A DNA stretch of 64,000 nucleotides from Streptomyces phaeolivaceus (GTDB lineage Bacteria; Actinomycetota; Actinomycetes; Streptomycetales; Streptomycetaceae). Position numbers and translations under genes: made by a program. Shown in pieces: positions 46,388 through 54,640 of the stretch. The notes under the pieces are model-generated. The model saw nothing but the letters and a program-made list of their open reading frames with translations, did not search any database and was not told the origin of the DNA. The stretch covers positions 8,308,001 to 8,372,000 of the forward strand of contig NZ_CP045096.1 of NCBI RefSeq assembly GCF_009184865.1, given 5' to 3'. How positions within the stretch are numbered: the first letter of the stretch is position 1; each line of letters opens with the position of its first letter.

Positions 46388-47782
46388 CTAGTTCAGGGAG
46401 CTGTCGACGTCGTTCAGTTTCACCGCGTACAGCACCCGCTCCGGGATGGGGTCGGTGAGGGTCCACAGCTCGCCCGTCGCCGGTGAGTAGGAGAGGGAGG
46501 CGGAGTCGCGGCCCCAGCAGGCGTACGACTCCAGGTCCGAGCCCGAGGTGCCGCTCGGTCCGCCGTCCGCGCACTTGGCGGCGTCGGCCCCGTCCTCGTC
46601 CTGCCGCCAGAGGGTGCCGTGCCCGTCGGGCTTCTCGGCACTCTGGTCGACGTACCAGTCACCCTTGTGGGCGAGGACACCCCGGACCCCGGAGGCCTCC
46701 GTCTCGTACGCCTCCGTGGCGACGGCGGCGCCCCGGCGCCCGGTGGTGGTGAGCAGGCCGGTGCGGTCGGCGGTGATGTCGAGGGAGTAGCGCCAGACGC
46801 GGGCGGGTTCCTCGTCGCCGGGGCGGGAGCGTTCGTTCGCGACGACCGTGGGCGGTATCGACGTCCGGTCGAGGGAGAGCGAGCCGAGACAGGCCGCCCC
46901 GTCGTGGTCGCCGCGGGCGTCGCAGCCCTCGCCCGCCGCCGGGTGGTAGGCGGCGACCGCGGGCAGCGCGTACCGGTAGTGGTGGGCCGACCAGCCGTCG
47001 TCCGCCCTGCCGATCGCCTCGCTGTCGGTGACGTCGGCGCGGAGGAAGCGGGACAGGTCGAACACGTACAGGGAGTCGTCCTGGCCGCCGCGGCTCTCCG
47101 GGCCGCGCGCGGTGACGATCAGCTTGTCCTCGTACCAGGCCATGCCGCCGAGCCGGGAACGCAGACCCTCGAAGCCCCGCGCGTCCGCCGTCGGCACGAC
47201 GAGCAGGACCCAGCGGTAGCGGAGGTTCGCCGGGTCGGCGGCGTCCACGAAGGCGACCCGGGCGAGCCCGGAGTCGTCCGCGCCGCTGCCGCCGTCCGCG
47301 TCGGGGGTGCCGCTCTCGGCCCCGCTGTGCGTCCAGCCGGCCGCGATGACCTGGTTGTCCCGGGACGTGGTGACCGAGCGGGGGATCCACCGGTCGTCGA
47401 CCGCGTCGCCCGGCTCCCAGCAGTACGCCCGTGAGGCCACCGGCTCGACGGGCAGGTTGTCCTGCTCGGAGTCGAAGCAGTCGCTCTCGTCGCGCATCGC
47501 GTGGTTGGCGCTCGCCAGCACCTCGTCGACACCGACCGGACCGCCCATGTCGTCGGTCAGGGCGCGCAGCTCGGCGCGGTCGGTGAGGGTCTCCCGGAGC
47601 TGGAGTCCGCGCAGCTCGGCGGCCGAGGTGATCGAGGAGAGCGCGCCCGGTGTCCGGCCGCCCGCCGCCTGTGAGGTGCTGATCAGGGTGGCCGCCGCCG
47701 TGAGCGCCAGCGCGGTTCCCGCCAGGGACGCGCGCAGGGCACGTCCCCTTCTGCGTCGACGGTGTCTGCCGCGGTGCTGCAT
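46388..47782 (-). CDS. Secreted protein of unknown function, conserved in Streptomyces
   Basis: A 464-aa exported protein. The ATG at 47782 has GGAGG close upstream. A very basic N-region (QHRGRHRRRRRGRALRASLA) precedes a signal peptide ending near STSQA. The rest is rich in Asp and Gly, with repeated WYEDKLIVTARG- and SLYVFDLSRFL-type strands that suggest a beta-propeller-like or bead-like fold. Six Cys outside the signal could form disulfides. No catalytic motif is recognised. Confidence 0.65.
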   Translation of the reverse strand: MQHRGRHRRRRRGRALRASLAGTALALTAAATLISTSQAAGGRTPGALSSITSAAELRGLQLRETLTDRAELRALTDDMGGPVGVDEVLASANHAMRDESDCFDSEQDNLPVEPVASRAYCWEPGDAVDDRWIPRSVTTSRDNQVIAAGWTHSGAESGTPDADGGSGADDSGLARVAFVDAADPANLRYRWVLLVVPTADARGFEGLRSRLGGMAWYEDKLIVTARGPESRGGQDDSLYVFDLSRFLRADVTDSEAIGRADDGWSAHHYRYALPAVAAYHPAAGEGCDARGDHDGAACLGSLSLDRTSIPPTVVANERSRPGDEEPARVWRYSLDITADRTGLLTTTGRRGAAVATEAYETEASGVRGVLAHKGDWYVDQSAEKPDGHGTLWRQDEDGADAAKCADGGPSGTSGSDLESYACWGRDSASLSYSPATGELWTLTDPIPERVLYAVKLNDVDSSLN

Positions 47783-47974
47783 AAAACCTCCCGGGGACGG
47801 CCAACTGCCAACCGCGAACAAGATCTTGACGGCGAGGCAGGTGGGTCGGCCTGGCTGCGATGCTACGGCAGTGGGACACGTGTCACGCCGAGGTCCCGGG
47901 AAATACAGGGAGATCCCTCACTCCGGGGCCATGATCCGTTCACCGTGAAGGGTTCGCGGATGTTTGACGGACGC

Positions 47975-49408
47975 TCAAGGGTTCGACCGCTCTCTCTCGT
48001 GCCCCGGGGGCCGCTCCGCCCAGGTCGGGGCGCTGGGTGTGCTTCCCCGGGTGCGGATCACCCCCGGGGCCACCGAGTGCGGGAGCAGGTCCAACGGGGT
48101 TTCGGGGAGGAGGACTTCGACGTCGGCCCGTTCGGTGAAGCGGTACGGGCGGTGGTCGAGGAAGGCGCCGAGATAGCGGCGTACCCGGGACATCTCGGCG
48201 CGGACGGTGACGGTGCGGGCGGGGTCGCCGAACATGTCGTCGGCGAGCGCGGAGGCGCTGCGCCCGGCCCGGTGCAGGGCGAGGAGGTACAGGAGTTCGG
48301 CGTGGCGCGGCGTCAGCTCATGGGTCCAGGAGCCCGCGCAGCCGGCCACGGTGACGGTCCAGCGGCGCGGATGGGAGACGTCGAGGGTGATGTGGGTGGC
48401 GGTCGGGGCGGGCGCGGGCTCCGCGGTGGGGCGTATCAGCCAGCCCGCGGGCAGCGGTTCGACGGTGCACAGGCCGAGCGCGGGGAGCCAGCAGCGGCCG
48501 GGGGAGAGCGACTTGGGCAGCGCGACCCGGCTGGTGTACGGCATGCCGGTGACCGCGGCCGTCCAGCCGTCCCGGTCCACGGCGACCGCGCGCCCGCCGA
48601 GCCGGGCCAGCACCGGCGCCGCCACCGCGCGCAGTTGTTCGAGCGAGGTGAGGTGCAGGTCCCGCAGCCGGGCCTGGGCGAGTTTGGCGACCGAGTCGAC
48701 CAGGGCGAGGGTGGAGGGGTGCAGGGTCTCCAGCGGGCCGCTGATGTCGACCGCGCCGAGCAGCCGCCCGTCGCGCGGGTCGGTGATGGGGGCGCCGGTG
48801 CAGGTCCAGGGGTGCAGGGCGCGTACGAAGTGCTCGGCGGAGAACACCTGGACGGCGCGGCGGGAGACGAGGGGCGTACCGACGCCGTTCGTGCCGACGG
48901 TCTCCTCGCGCCAGTCCGCGCCGATCCCCAGACCGTGCCCGTCGGCCTTGCGGAGCACCGCCGTACTGCCCTCGCGCCACAGCACCCGGGCGTCGGCGTC
49001 CGCGACCATCATGATGTGCTGCGCGGTGTCGGCGAGGGAGAGCAGCCCCTCGCGCAGCACCGGCAGGACATGGCGCAGCCGTGAGGTCTGGCGGCGCCGC
49101 TCGACCTCGTCGCGGCCGAGGAGGTCGGCCCGGAAGTCGTGGTCGGGGTCGATACCGCTCTGCAGCATGCGGCCCCAGGACTCGCGGATCGCCGGGCGCG
49201 GGGCGGGTTTCGAGGGCCGGCCGTCGAGGGTGGAGGCGCGGACCTCGCCGAGGACCCGGGCCGCTCGGGCGGCGTCCGTGGCGGTGAGCCGCGTGACTTC
49301 CATCGGCGAGTGCGGCACTCGTTCCTCCCCGGCAGGCCGGTCCGCTCCCCGGCCCCTGGTGGCCGTGGAAGTCCGGATCTGCGTTACGGCGTTGACTGCG
49401 GGTTTCAT
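47975..49408 (-). CDS. GAF domain transcriptional regulator (AcoR-like N-terminal part)
   Basis: A 477-aa regulator. It opens with the AcoR-type block PAIRESWGRMLQSGIDPDHDF, then HVLPVLREGLLSLADTAQHIMMVADADARVLW and a GAF domain (GHGLGIGADWREETVGTNGVGTPLV, residues about 130-260). There is no AAA+ sigma-54 domain. Instead the C-terminal third (LTPRHAELLYLLALHRAGRSASALADDMFGD, then VTVRAEMSRVRRYLG) looks like a winged-helix DNA-binding domain. Such proteins often control dehydrogenase genes; an acyl-CoA dehydrogenase gene is next to it. An inverted repeat (49504-49518) lies upstream. Confidence 0.83.
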   Translation of the reverse strand: MKPAVNAVTQIRTSTATRGRGADRPAGEERVPHSPMEVTRLTATDAARAARVLGEVRASTLDGRPSKPAPRPAIRESWGRMLQSGIDPDHDFRADLLGRDEVERRRQTSRLRHVLPVLREGLLSLADTAQHIMMVADADARVLWREGSTAVLRKADGHGLGIGADWREETVGTNGVGTPLVSRRAVQVFSAEHFVRALHPWTCTGAPITDPRDGRLLGAVDISGPLETLHPSTLALVDSVAKLAQARLRDLHLTSLEQLRAVAAPVLARLGGRAVAVDRDGWTAAVTGMPYTSRVALPKSLSPGRCWLPALGLCTVEPLPAGWLIRPTAEPAPAPTATHITLDVSHPRRWTVTVAGCAGSWTHELTPRHAELLYLLALHRAGRSASALADDMFGDPARTVTVRAEMSRVRRYLGAFLDHRPYRFTERADVEVLLPETPLDLLPHSVAPGVIRTRGSTPSAPTWAERPPGHERERSNP

Positions 49409-49503
49409 AGTCTGCCGCTCTTCGGCCACGGAGGGACACGCTCCGGCCACAGAGCGCAGATGAGTTGCAACCCCCTGCAACCCTGGCGTACCGCCCCACG
49501 CTC

Positions 49504-49518
49504 CTTGAAACTTGTTCA
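49504..49518. promoter_or_regulatory. Inverted repeat upstream of the GAF regulator
   Basis: TTGAA, five bases, TTCAA forms a symmetric 15-bp site about 95 bases upstream of the regulator start, in an otherwise gene-free stretch. It could be an operator for autoregulation. Confidence 0.3.
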
Positions 49519-49565
49519 ACGTCGCCCACTGCGGCGTACGCGCTCCGCTCAAAGGGGCTCAGAAA

Positions 49566-49603
49566 GCGGGGGTGGTGCCGTGTCGGCGCAGCACCACCCC
49601 CGC
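49566..49603 (-). terminator. Hairpin terminator after the acyl-CoA dehydrogenase gene
   Basis: GCGGGGGTGGTGC at 49566-49578 and its perfect complement at 49591-49603 form a 13-bp stem about 100 bases after the acyl-CoA dehydrogenase stop. Confidence 0.8.
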
Positions 49604-49701
49604 GTCGCACCCCGTGTCCCACCGCCGGGGCGCACCACTCGAAAGAGGACGCCGACACCTTGGAGGGGGCGCCCTCCGCGCCCGTGAAGGCCGGTGTCGG
49701 T

Positions 49702-51354
49702 TCAAGCCACCGGACGCGCCCGTTCCACGATCGACGCCAGATCCAGGGTGTGCGGCAGGGTGCCGAAGGCCGAGCCCCCCTCGCCGCCCAGCCGGGAGGC
49801 GCAGAACGCGTCCGCGACCGCCGGGGGCGCGTACCGCACGAGCAGCGCGCCCTGCAGCACGAGGGCGAGCCGTTCCACGAGCCGACGTGCGCGGGCCTCG
49901 ATGCCGTCCAGATCGGCGAGTTCGGTCAGCAGGCCCTTGATCGCGGCGTCGAGCCGGTGGTCGGCGCCGCGCGCCCGGCCGACCTCCCGCAAGTAGGCGT
50001 CCAGGGCCCCCGGTTCACGGCCCAGGGCGCGCAGCACATCCAGCGCCTGGATGTTCCCGGCGCCCTCCCAGAGGGAGTTGAGAGGCGCCTCGCGCACCAG
50101 CCGGGGCATACCGGACTCCTCGACGTAGCCGTTGCCGCCGAGGCACTCGGAGGCCTCGACCACGAGCGGGGTACAGCGCTTGGTGATCCAGTACTTGGCG
50201 ATCGGCACCGCCAGCCGCAGGAACGAACGTTCGTTCTCGGTATCCGGCCCGGCCGCGTCCACGGCGTCGTAGGCCGCGGCCACCCGCATCGCCAGCGTCG
50301 TCGCCGCCTCCGACTCCAGCGCCAGATCGGCCAGAACGTTGCGCATCAGCGGTTTGTCGATCAGCGGCCCGCCGAACGCCTCCCGGTACGCGCAGTGGTG
50401 CGCGGCCTGCGCCACCGCCTGCCGCATCAGCGAGGCCGCGCCCAGCGCGCAGTCCAGCCGGGTGGCCGCCACCATCCCGATGATCGTGCGCACCCCCCGC
50501 CCCTCGTCCCCGACCCGGCGCGCCCACGTCCCGTCGAACTCGACCTCGGCGGAGGCGTTCGACCGGTTGCCCAGCTTGTCCTTCAGCCGCTCGATACGGA
50601 ACACGTTCCGTGACCCGTCGGCCAGCACCCGCGGCACCAGGAAGCACGTCAGCCCGCCCGGCGCCCGCGCCAGCACCAGGAACCCGTCCGACATCGGCGC
50701 CGAGCAGAACCACTTGTGGCCCGTCAGCTCGTACGTCCCGTCCTCGGCCAGCGGCCGTGCGGCGGTGGTGTTGGCGCGGACGTCGCTGCCGCCCTGCTTC
50801 TCGGTCATGCCCATCCCGAACAGCACCCCGGCCTTCTGGTCGGCGGGCCGCAGGTCCCAGTCGTAGAGCGGCGAGGTGAGCCGGGGCTCCCACTCGGCGG
50901 CGAGCACCGGGTCCGTGCGCAGCGCGGGCACCGCCGCGTGGGTCATGGACAGCGGGCAGCCGTTGCCCGCCTCGACCTGGGTCCACACGACGAACGCCGC
51001 CGCCCGCCGCACATGCCCGCCGGGCCGGGTCCAGGCCGCCGTCAGCCCCGCCGAGACCCCCTTGCCGAGCAGCCGGTGCCACGACGGATGGAACTCGACC
51101 TCGTCCACCCGGTTCCCGTACCGGTCGTACGCCCGCAGCCTCGGCGGGTTCTCGTTCGCCAGCCGCCCCCACTCCCGCACCTGCGCGGAGCCCGCCGTAC
51201 GCCCGAACCCCGCCAGGTCGTCCCGCGCCTCCTCCAGCACCTCCGGCGCCAGATGCCGGTCGACCGCCTCCGTCAGCACCTCGTCGGCGGTGAAGACGTC
51301 GTAGTCCACCAGGGGCGGAGGCTGATTGGTCACTTCATGGGTGCTGGCTGCCAT
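49702..51354 (-). CDS. Acyl-CoA dehydrogenase family protein, AidB-like
   Basis: A 550-aa flavoprotein. The conserved regions include VEFHPSWHRLLGKG (AidB-type), GVLFGMGMTEKQGGSDVRANTT (FAD-binding), TGHKWFCSAPMSDGFLVLARA, and ECLGGNGYVEESGMPRLVREAPLNSLWEG with the Glu expected near the flavin. AidB proteins bind DNA and acyl-CoA and are linked to alkylation response; the true substrate here is unknown. ATG 51354 was chosen over 51378 because the family N-terminus begins near MAASTHEVTNQPPPLVDYD. It is separated from the sbnA gene by a hairpin and seems not to be part of that operon. Confidence 0.9.
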   Translation of the reverse strand: MAASTHEVTNQPPPLVDYDVFTADEVLTEAVDRHLAPEVLEEARDDLAGFGRTAGSAQVREWGRLANENPPRLRAYDRYGNRVDEVEFHPSWHRLLGKGVSAGLTAAWTRPGGHVRRAAAFVVWTQVEAGNGCPLSMTHAAVPALRTDPVLAAEWEPRLTSPLYDWDLRPADQKAGVLFGMGMTEKQGGSDVRANTTAARPLAEDGTYELTGHKWFCSAPMSDGFLVLARAPGGLTCFLVPRVLADGSRNVFRIERLKDKLGNRSNASAEVEFDGTWARRVGDEGRGVRTIIGMVAATRLDCALGAASLMRQAVAQAAHHCAYREAFGGPLIDKPLMRNVLADLALESEAATTLAMRVAAAYDAVDAAGPDTENERSFLRLAVPIAKYWITKRCTPLVVEASECLGGNGYVEESGMPRLVREAPLNSLWEGAGNIQALDVLRALGREPGALDAYLREVGRARGADHRLDAAIKGLLTELADLDGIEARARRLVERLALVLQGALLVRYAPPAVADAFCASRLGGEGGSAFGTLPHTLDLASIVERARPVA

Positions 51355-51399
51355 GTGCAGGAACCTACCCGTCGGCATCGCGTCCGCGGACGACGCTCA

Positions 51400-51437
51400 C
51401 CGGTGTCCGGCGCCGGACCGCGACGGCCCGGCACCGG
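51400..51437 (-). terminator. Hairpin downstream of sbnA
   Basis: CCGGTGTCCGG and CCCGGCACCGG arms surround a further palindrome (TCCGGCGCCGGA). It lies 15 bases beyond the sbnA stop and before the acyl-CoA dehydrogenase gene, supporting an operon end there. Confidence 0.55.
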
Positions 51438-51452
51438 ACCGCCGAGGCCGGC

Positions 51453-52463
51453 TCAGACGGGCGCCGCGAGTTCGCCCGTCCCCAGTTCGCCCGTCCCGAA
51501 CTCCCCATCCGGGTCGAGTACCGCCTCCCCGTACTGCTCCAGCGGCCAGCCCGGCCGGTAGACGGTGTCGAGATAGCGCTCCCCGAGGTCCGGGGAGATC
51601 GCCACCGCCGTGGTGTCGGGCGTGCCGTTGCGCGCCAGCCACTCGGCCGCGCCGCTGACGACCGTGCCGGTGGAGCCCCCGAAGAGGAAGCCGCGCCGGG
51701 CCATGCGATGACAGGCCCGTACGGTGTCGATCTCCTCCACCCGCACGACGTCGTCCACATAGGACGCGTCGAGCAGCGCCGGGGTCACGCTGGTGCCGAG
51801 CCCCGGGATCATCCGGCGGCCCGGCGCCCCGCCGAACGCCACCGACCCGACGCTGTCCACGGCGACGATCCGCACCCGGCGCCGCCGCTCCCAGAACCAC
51901 TGGGCGCACCCCATCAGCGTCCCGGAGGTGCCGACCCCGACGAACAGCACGTCGAGGCGCGGGAACTGCCGGGCGACGGCGGGCGCGGTGGTGCGGTAGT
52001 GCGCCTGCCAGTTCGCCTCATTGGTGTACTGGTCGAGCCATACGTAGGTCGGGTCGGTGGCGCACAGCGCGCGGACGTACGAGATCCGCGCCCCCAGAAA
52101 GCCGCCGAGCGGGTCCGGCTCGGAGATGACGTGCACCCGGCTGCCCAGCGCCTCGATCATGCGCCGGGTCTGCGGATTGCACCGGGAATCGGTCACGCAC
52201 AGAAACCGGTAGCCCCGGCTCGCCGCGATCATGCTCAGCGCGACGCCCAGATTGCCGGACGACGACTCGACGAGCGTCGAGCCCGGCCGGAGACGTCCCT
52301 CCCGTTCGGCTGCCCGCACCATCTCGGACGCGGCCTTGAGCTTGATCGAACCGGCGAAGTTGAACCCCTCGCACTTCAGGAAGAGCTTGTGTCCGACGAC
52401 CTGACGCAGATCGACGTACAGCTCCTCCTCGTTGAAGTCCGTGGGAACGGATATGACTGGCAC
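51453..52463 (-). CDS. sbnA: 2,3-diaminopropionate biosynthesis protein SbnA
   Basis: A 336-aa PLP enzyme of the cysteine synthase fold. It has FNFAGSIKLKAASEM with the PLP Lys (SIKLK), STLVESSSGNLGVALSMIA (phosphate or substrate loop), VGVGTSGTLMGC (PLP phosphate loop) and FGGSTGTVVSG. In the staphyloferrin B pathway SbnA joins O-phospho-L-serine and L-glutamate to N-(1-amino-1-carboxyl-2-ethyl)-glutamate. With SbnB this yields L-2,3-diaminopropionate. It is last in the five-gene synthetase operon, 57 bases after sbnB. Confidence 0.92.
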   Translation of the reverse strand: MPVISVPTDFNEEELYVDLRQVVGHKLFLKCEGFNFAGSIKLKAASEMVRAAEREGRLRPGSTLVESSSGNLGVALSMIAASRGYRFLCVTDSRCNPQTRRMIEALGSRVHVISEPDPLGGFLGARISYVRALCATDPTYVWLDQYTNEANWQAHYRTTAPAVARQFPRLDVLFVGVGTSGTLMGCAQWFWERRRRVRIVAVDSVGSVAFGGAPGRRMIPGLGTSVTPALLDASYVDDVVRVEEIDTVRACHRMARRGFLFGGSTGTVVSGAAEWLARNGTPDTTAVAISPDLGERYLDTVYRPGWPLEQYGEAVLDPDGEFGTGELGTGELAAPV

Positions 52464-52520
52464 CGCTGCCCCCCTGGTTGTGCAATGTCGTACTCGTCGT
52501 ACTCGCTGTGCCCCCGGCGG

Positions 52521-53564
52521 TCAGCCGTGGCGGCGCAGCTCGTGGAAGAAGTCGTCCACGATCCGCAGTCCGCCGGAGCGGGCCACTTCATCGTGAACAT
52601 GACCGCCGACCGCGAGGTCCAGGACCCCGAGGCCGAAGGGCGAGAAGATCACCGGACGGTCCGCCGGCACGGTCGCCCGGCCGGTGAGGACGTCATGGAG
52701 CGTTCCGTCGAGGAAGTCCCGTGCGCCGGTGAGCTGTTCGGTCAGGTGCGGTGACGTGTTCGCCTTGAGGCAGTGCTCGACGTCGTCGACGAAGTTCGCC
52801 GACGCGAGCAGCACCTCGGGCGCGAGATCGCGCAGCGACACGTGCAGCACCAGCGGATGATGGGCGAACCACTTCGGTTCATGGATGTGCGGCTCGCCCG
52901 CGATCGTCGCGAAGACCACCAGGTCGCTCGCCCGGATCACGTCCTCGGCGCTGTCGTGCACCGTCACCCGCCCGTCCGCCCCGGACCGCTCCAGATACCC
53001 CCGGAACCCGGTCGCGCTCTCCGCGGCCAGGTCGTACACCCCCACCTCCTCGAACGCGAAGCCCGTCGCCACGAGGAAGGTGTGGATGTACCGGGCGATC
53101 AGACCCGTGCCGAGGAAGCCGACCCGGGTCGGACGCGGCGCCCCCCGGCGCGCGTCGCTCAGCCGGTCGGCCGCCAGCGCCGCCGACGCGGCGGTCCGCG
53201 TGGCGCTGATGATGGAGGCCTCCAGACACGCGAACGGATACCCGGTGGCGTGATCGTTGAGGATCAGCACGGCGGAGGCGCGCGGCAGCCCGCTCGCGGT
53301 GTTCTCCGGGAAGCTGGAGACCCACTTCAACCCGTCCACCTGGTACTTGCCGCCCAGAGAGGCGGGCAGCGCGATGATCCGCGAGGACGGACGGCCGGGG
53401 AAACGGAGGAAGTACGACGGCGGGTTGACCGTGTCGCCGGTGTCCCCGTTCCCGTGCAGCAGATAGGCGGCCTCGACCAGTTCGACGACCTCCCGTTCCC
53501 GGCCCCGCAGGGCCTGCCGCACCTGGGCACCGGAGATCACGGCGAAACCCGGAACCTCGGTCAT
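52521..53564 (-). CDS. sbnB: 2,3-diaminopropionate biosynthesis protein SbnB
   Basis: A 347-aa protein of the ornithine cyclodeaminase/mu-crystallin fold. Conserved blocks are YFLRFPGRPSSRIIALPASLGG, KWVSSFPENTASGLPRASAVLIL, the Rossmann segment RVGFLGTGLIARYIHTFL, and VVFATIAGEPHIHEP. SbnB oxidatively cleaves the SbnA product with NAD to give L-2,3-diaminopropionate and 2-oxoglutarate. Its start overlaps the dioxygenase stop by four bases, so translation is coupled to the synthetase genes. Confidence 0.93.
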   Translation of the reverse strand: MTEVPGFAVISGAQVRQALRGREREVVELVEAAYLLHGNGDTGDTVNPPSYFLRFPGRPSSRIIALPASLGGKYQVDGLKWVSSFPENTASGLPRASAVLILNDHATGYPFACLEASIISATRTAASAALAADRLSDARRGAPRPTRVGFLGTGLIARYIHTFLVATGFAFEEVGVYDLAAESATGFRGYLERSGADGRVTVHDSAEDVIRASDLVVFATIAGEPHIHEPKWFAHHPLVLHVSLRDLAPEVLLASANFVDDVEHCLKANTSPHLTEQLTGARDFLDGTLHDVLTGRATVPADRPVIFSPFGLGVLDLAVGGHVHDEVARSGGLRIVDDFFHELRRHG

Positions 53565-54640
53565 GTGAAGCTCACCTCGTCCTTCGCGTCGGAGTGCTGC
53601 ATGGAGTGGTGCGTCGGCCGCACGGGGTCCGCCAGGCCCACCAGCACCTCGCGCGGCCCCTCGAAGGGCTCCCGGCTGTGCGCGCAGCGGATGTTGTCGA
53701 CGAGGAGCAGGTCACCCGGCCGCCACGGGGTGCGGACGGTGTGCGCCGCGTAGACCTGGTTGAGGGTCTCGACGACCTCGGCGCCGATCGGTTCGCCGTC
53801 GCCGTGCCGGGTGTTGAAGGGCAGCCCGTCGGGCCCGTACATGTCCACCAGGTACTCGTGGACCTCGGGGTCCATGGTCCATTCGTTGAGGAACGCGATC
53901 TGGTTGAACCAGCAGCGCCGGCCGGTCACCGGGTGCCGGAGCACGGCGGCCCGCCGCTGCCGGGTGTGCAGGGACCCGTCGGGCCGCCAGGCGAACGCGA
54001 GGGAGTGCGCCCGGCAGTACGCCTCGACGACGGTCCGGTCGTCGGTGCCGAACGCCTCGGCCACCGACGCCCCGATCTCGTCGTTGTAGGAGCGGGTGAG
54101 CAGCCAGCCGTCCCGCTCGAACCGTTCGGTCAACTCCCTCGGCAGCGCCGCGAGTACGGCCTCCGCGTCGGCGACCCCGGTGGCCCCGCCCCGCCCGGCG
54201 GCCTCCAGGCAGGCGAAGAGCAGCAGGCCGGGGAACTCCAGCGTGTAGCTCAACTCGTGGTGCATGCACATCGGTTGGTTCGACGGCCAGGCCGTCGACG
54301 AGTACACCCCGTCCGCGTACGTCCGCCGGGGCGCGAAGGCCTCCTTCTCGGTCATCAGCGTGTCCGCCAACCCGTGGAAGACCGCGCCGACTTCGGCCGC
54401 GTTCCGCAGCCCCAGCCCCCGGACGAGCACCGAGCCGTGCTCGGCGACGACGGCCCGCAGCGCGTCCCGCTGCCCGGCGGCCCAGTGGGCGGCGGGTTCG
54501 CCGGGGGAGACGGTGAGGAGCGGCGGACTACCGGGCGCTGTCTCAATGTCCGGCAGCGGCAGGGGAGTCGAAGGCGATGGCACGGTCGCCGTCTCCTTCC
54601 GGTGGCGTCCCGCCGCGCGGCGACGGCTCAGAAAGCTCAT
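53561..54640 (-). CDS. TauD/TfdA-type Fe(II)/2-oxoglutarate dioxygenase, SyrP-like
   Basis: A 359-aa oxygenase. The iron-site HxE motif is CMHHELSYTLEFPGLLLFACLEAA (His and Glu, about residues 128-131), followed by the typical GGATGVADAEAVLAALP. The distal His and Arg are in DNIRCAHSREPFEGPREVLVGL. Related enzymes (SyrP type) hydroxylate carrier-bound amino acids at the beta carbon. Here the likely substrate is the aminoacyl residue on the neighbouring adenylation-carrier protein, or the finished product. The ATG is preceded by GGGAGG and overlaps the synthetase stop (ATGA). SbnB's co-product 2-oxoglutarate is this enzyme's cosubstrate. Confidence 0.87.
   Translation of the reverse strand: MSFLSRRRAAGRHRKETATVPSPSTPLPLPDIETAPGSPPLLTVSPGEPAAHWAAGQRDALRAVVAEHGSVLVRGLGLRNAAEVGAVFHGLADTLMTEKEAFAPRRTYADGVYSSTAWPSNQPMCMHHELSYTLEFPGLLLFACLEAAGRGGATGVADAEAVLAALPRELTERFERDGWLLTRSYNDEIGASVAEAFGTDDRTVVEAYCRAHSLAFAWRPDGSLHTRQRRAAVLRHPVTGRRCWFNQIAFLNEWTMDPEVHEYLVDMYGPDGLPFNTRHGDGEPIGAEVVETLNQVYAAHTVRTPWRPGDLLLVDNIRCAHSREPFEGPREVLVGLADPVRPTHHSMQHSDAKDEVSFT

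Noticed and set aside
47875..47884. Palindrome GACACGTGTC upstream of the secreted protein gene
   Set aside because: Only 10 bp, no extension or second copy; could occur by chance.
49702..51354. Acyl-CoA dehydrogenase as sixth gene of the diaminopropionate operon
   Set aside because: A hairpin and a 98-base gap separate it from sbnA, unlike the tight junctions within the operon, and its AidB-like family has no known link to Dap chemistry.
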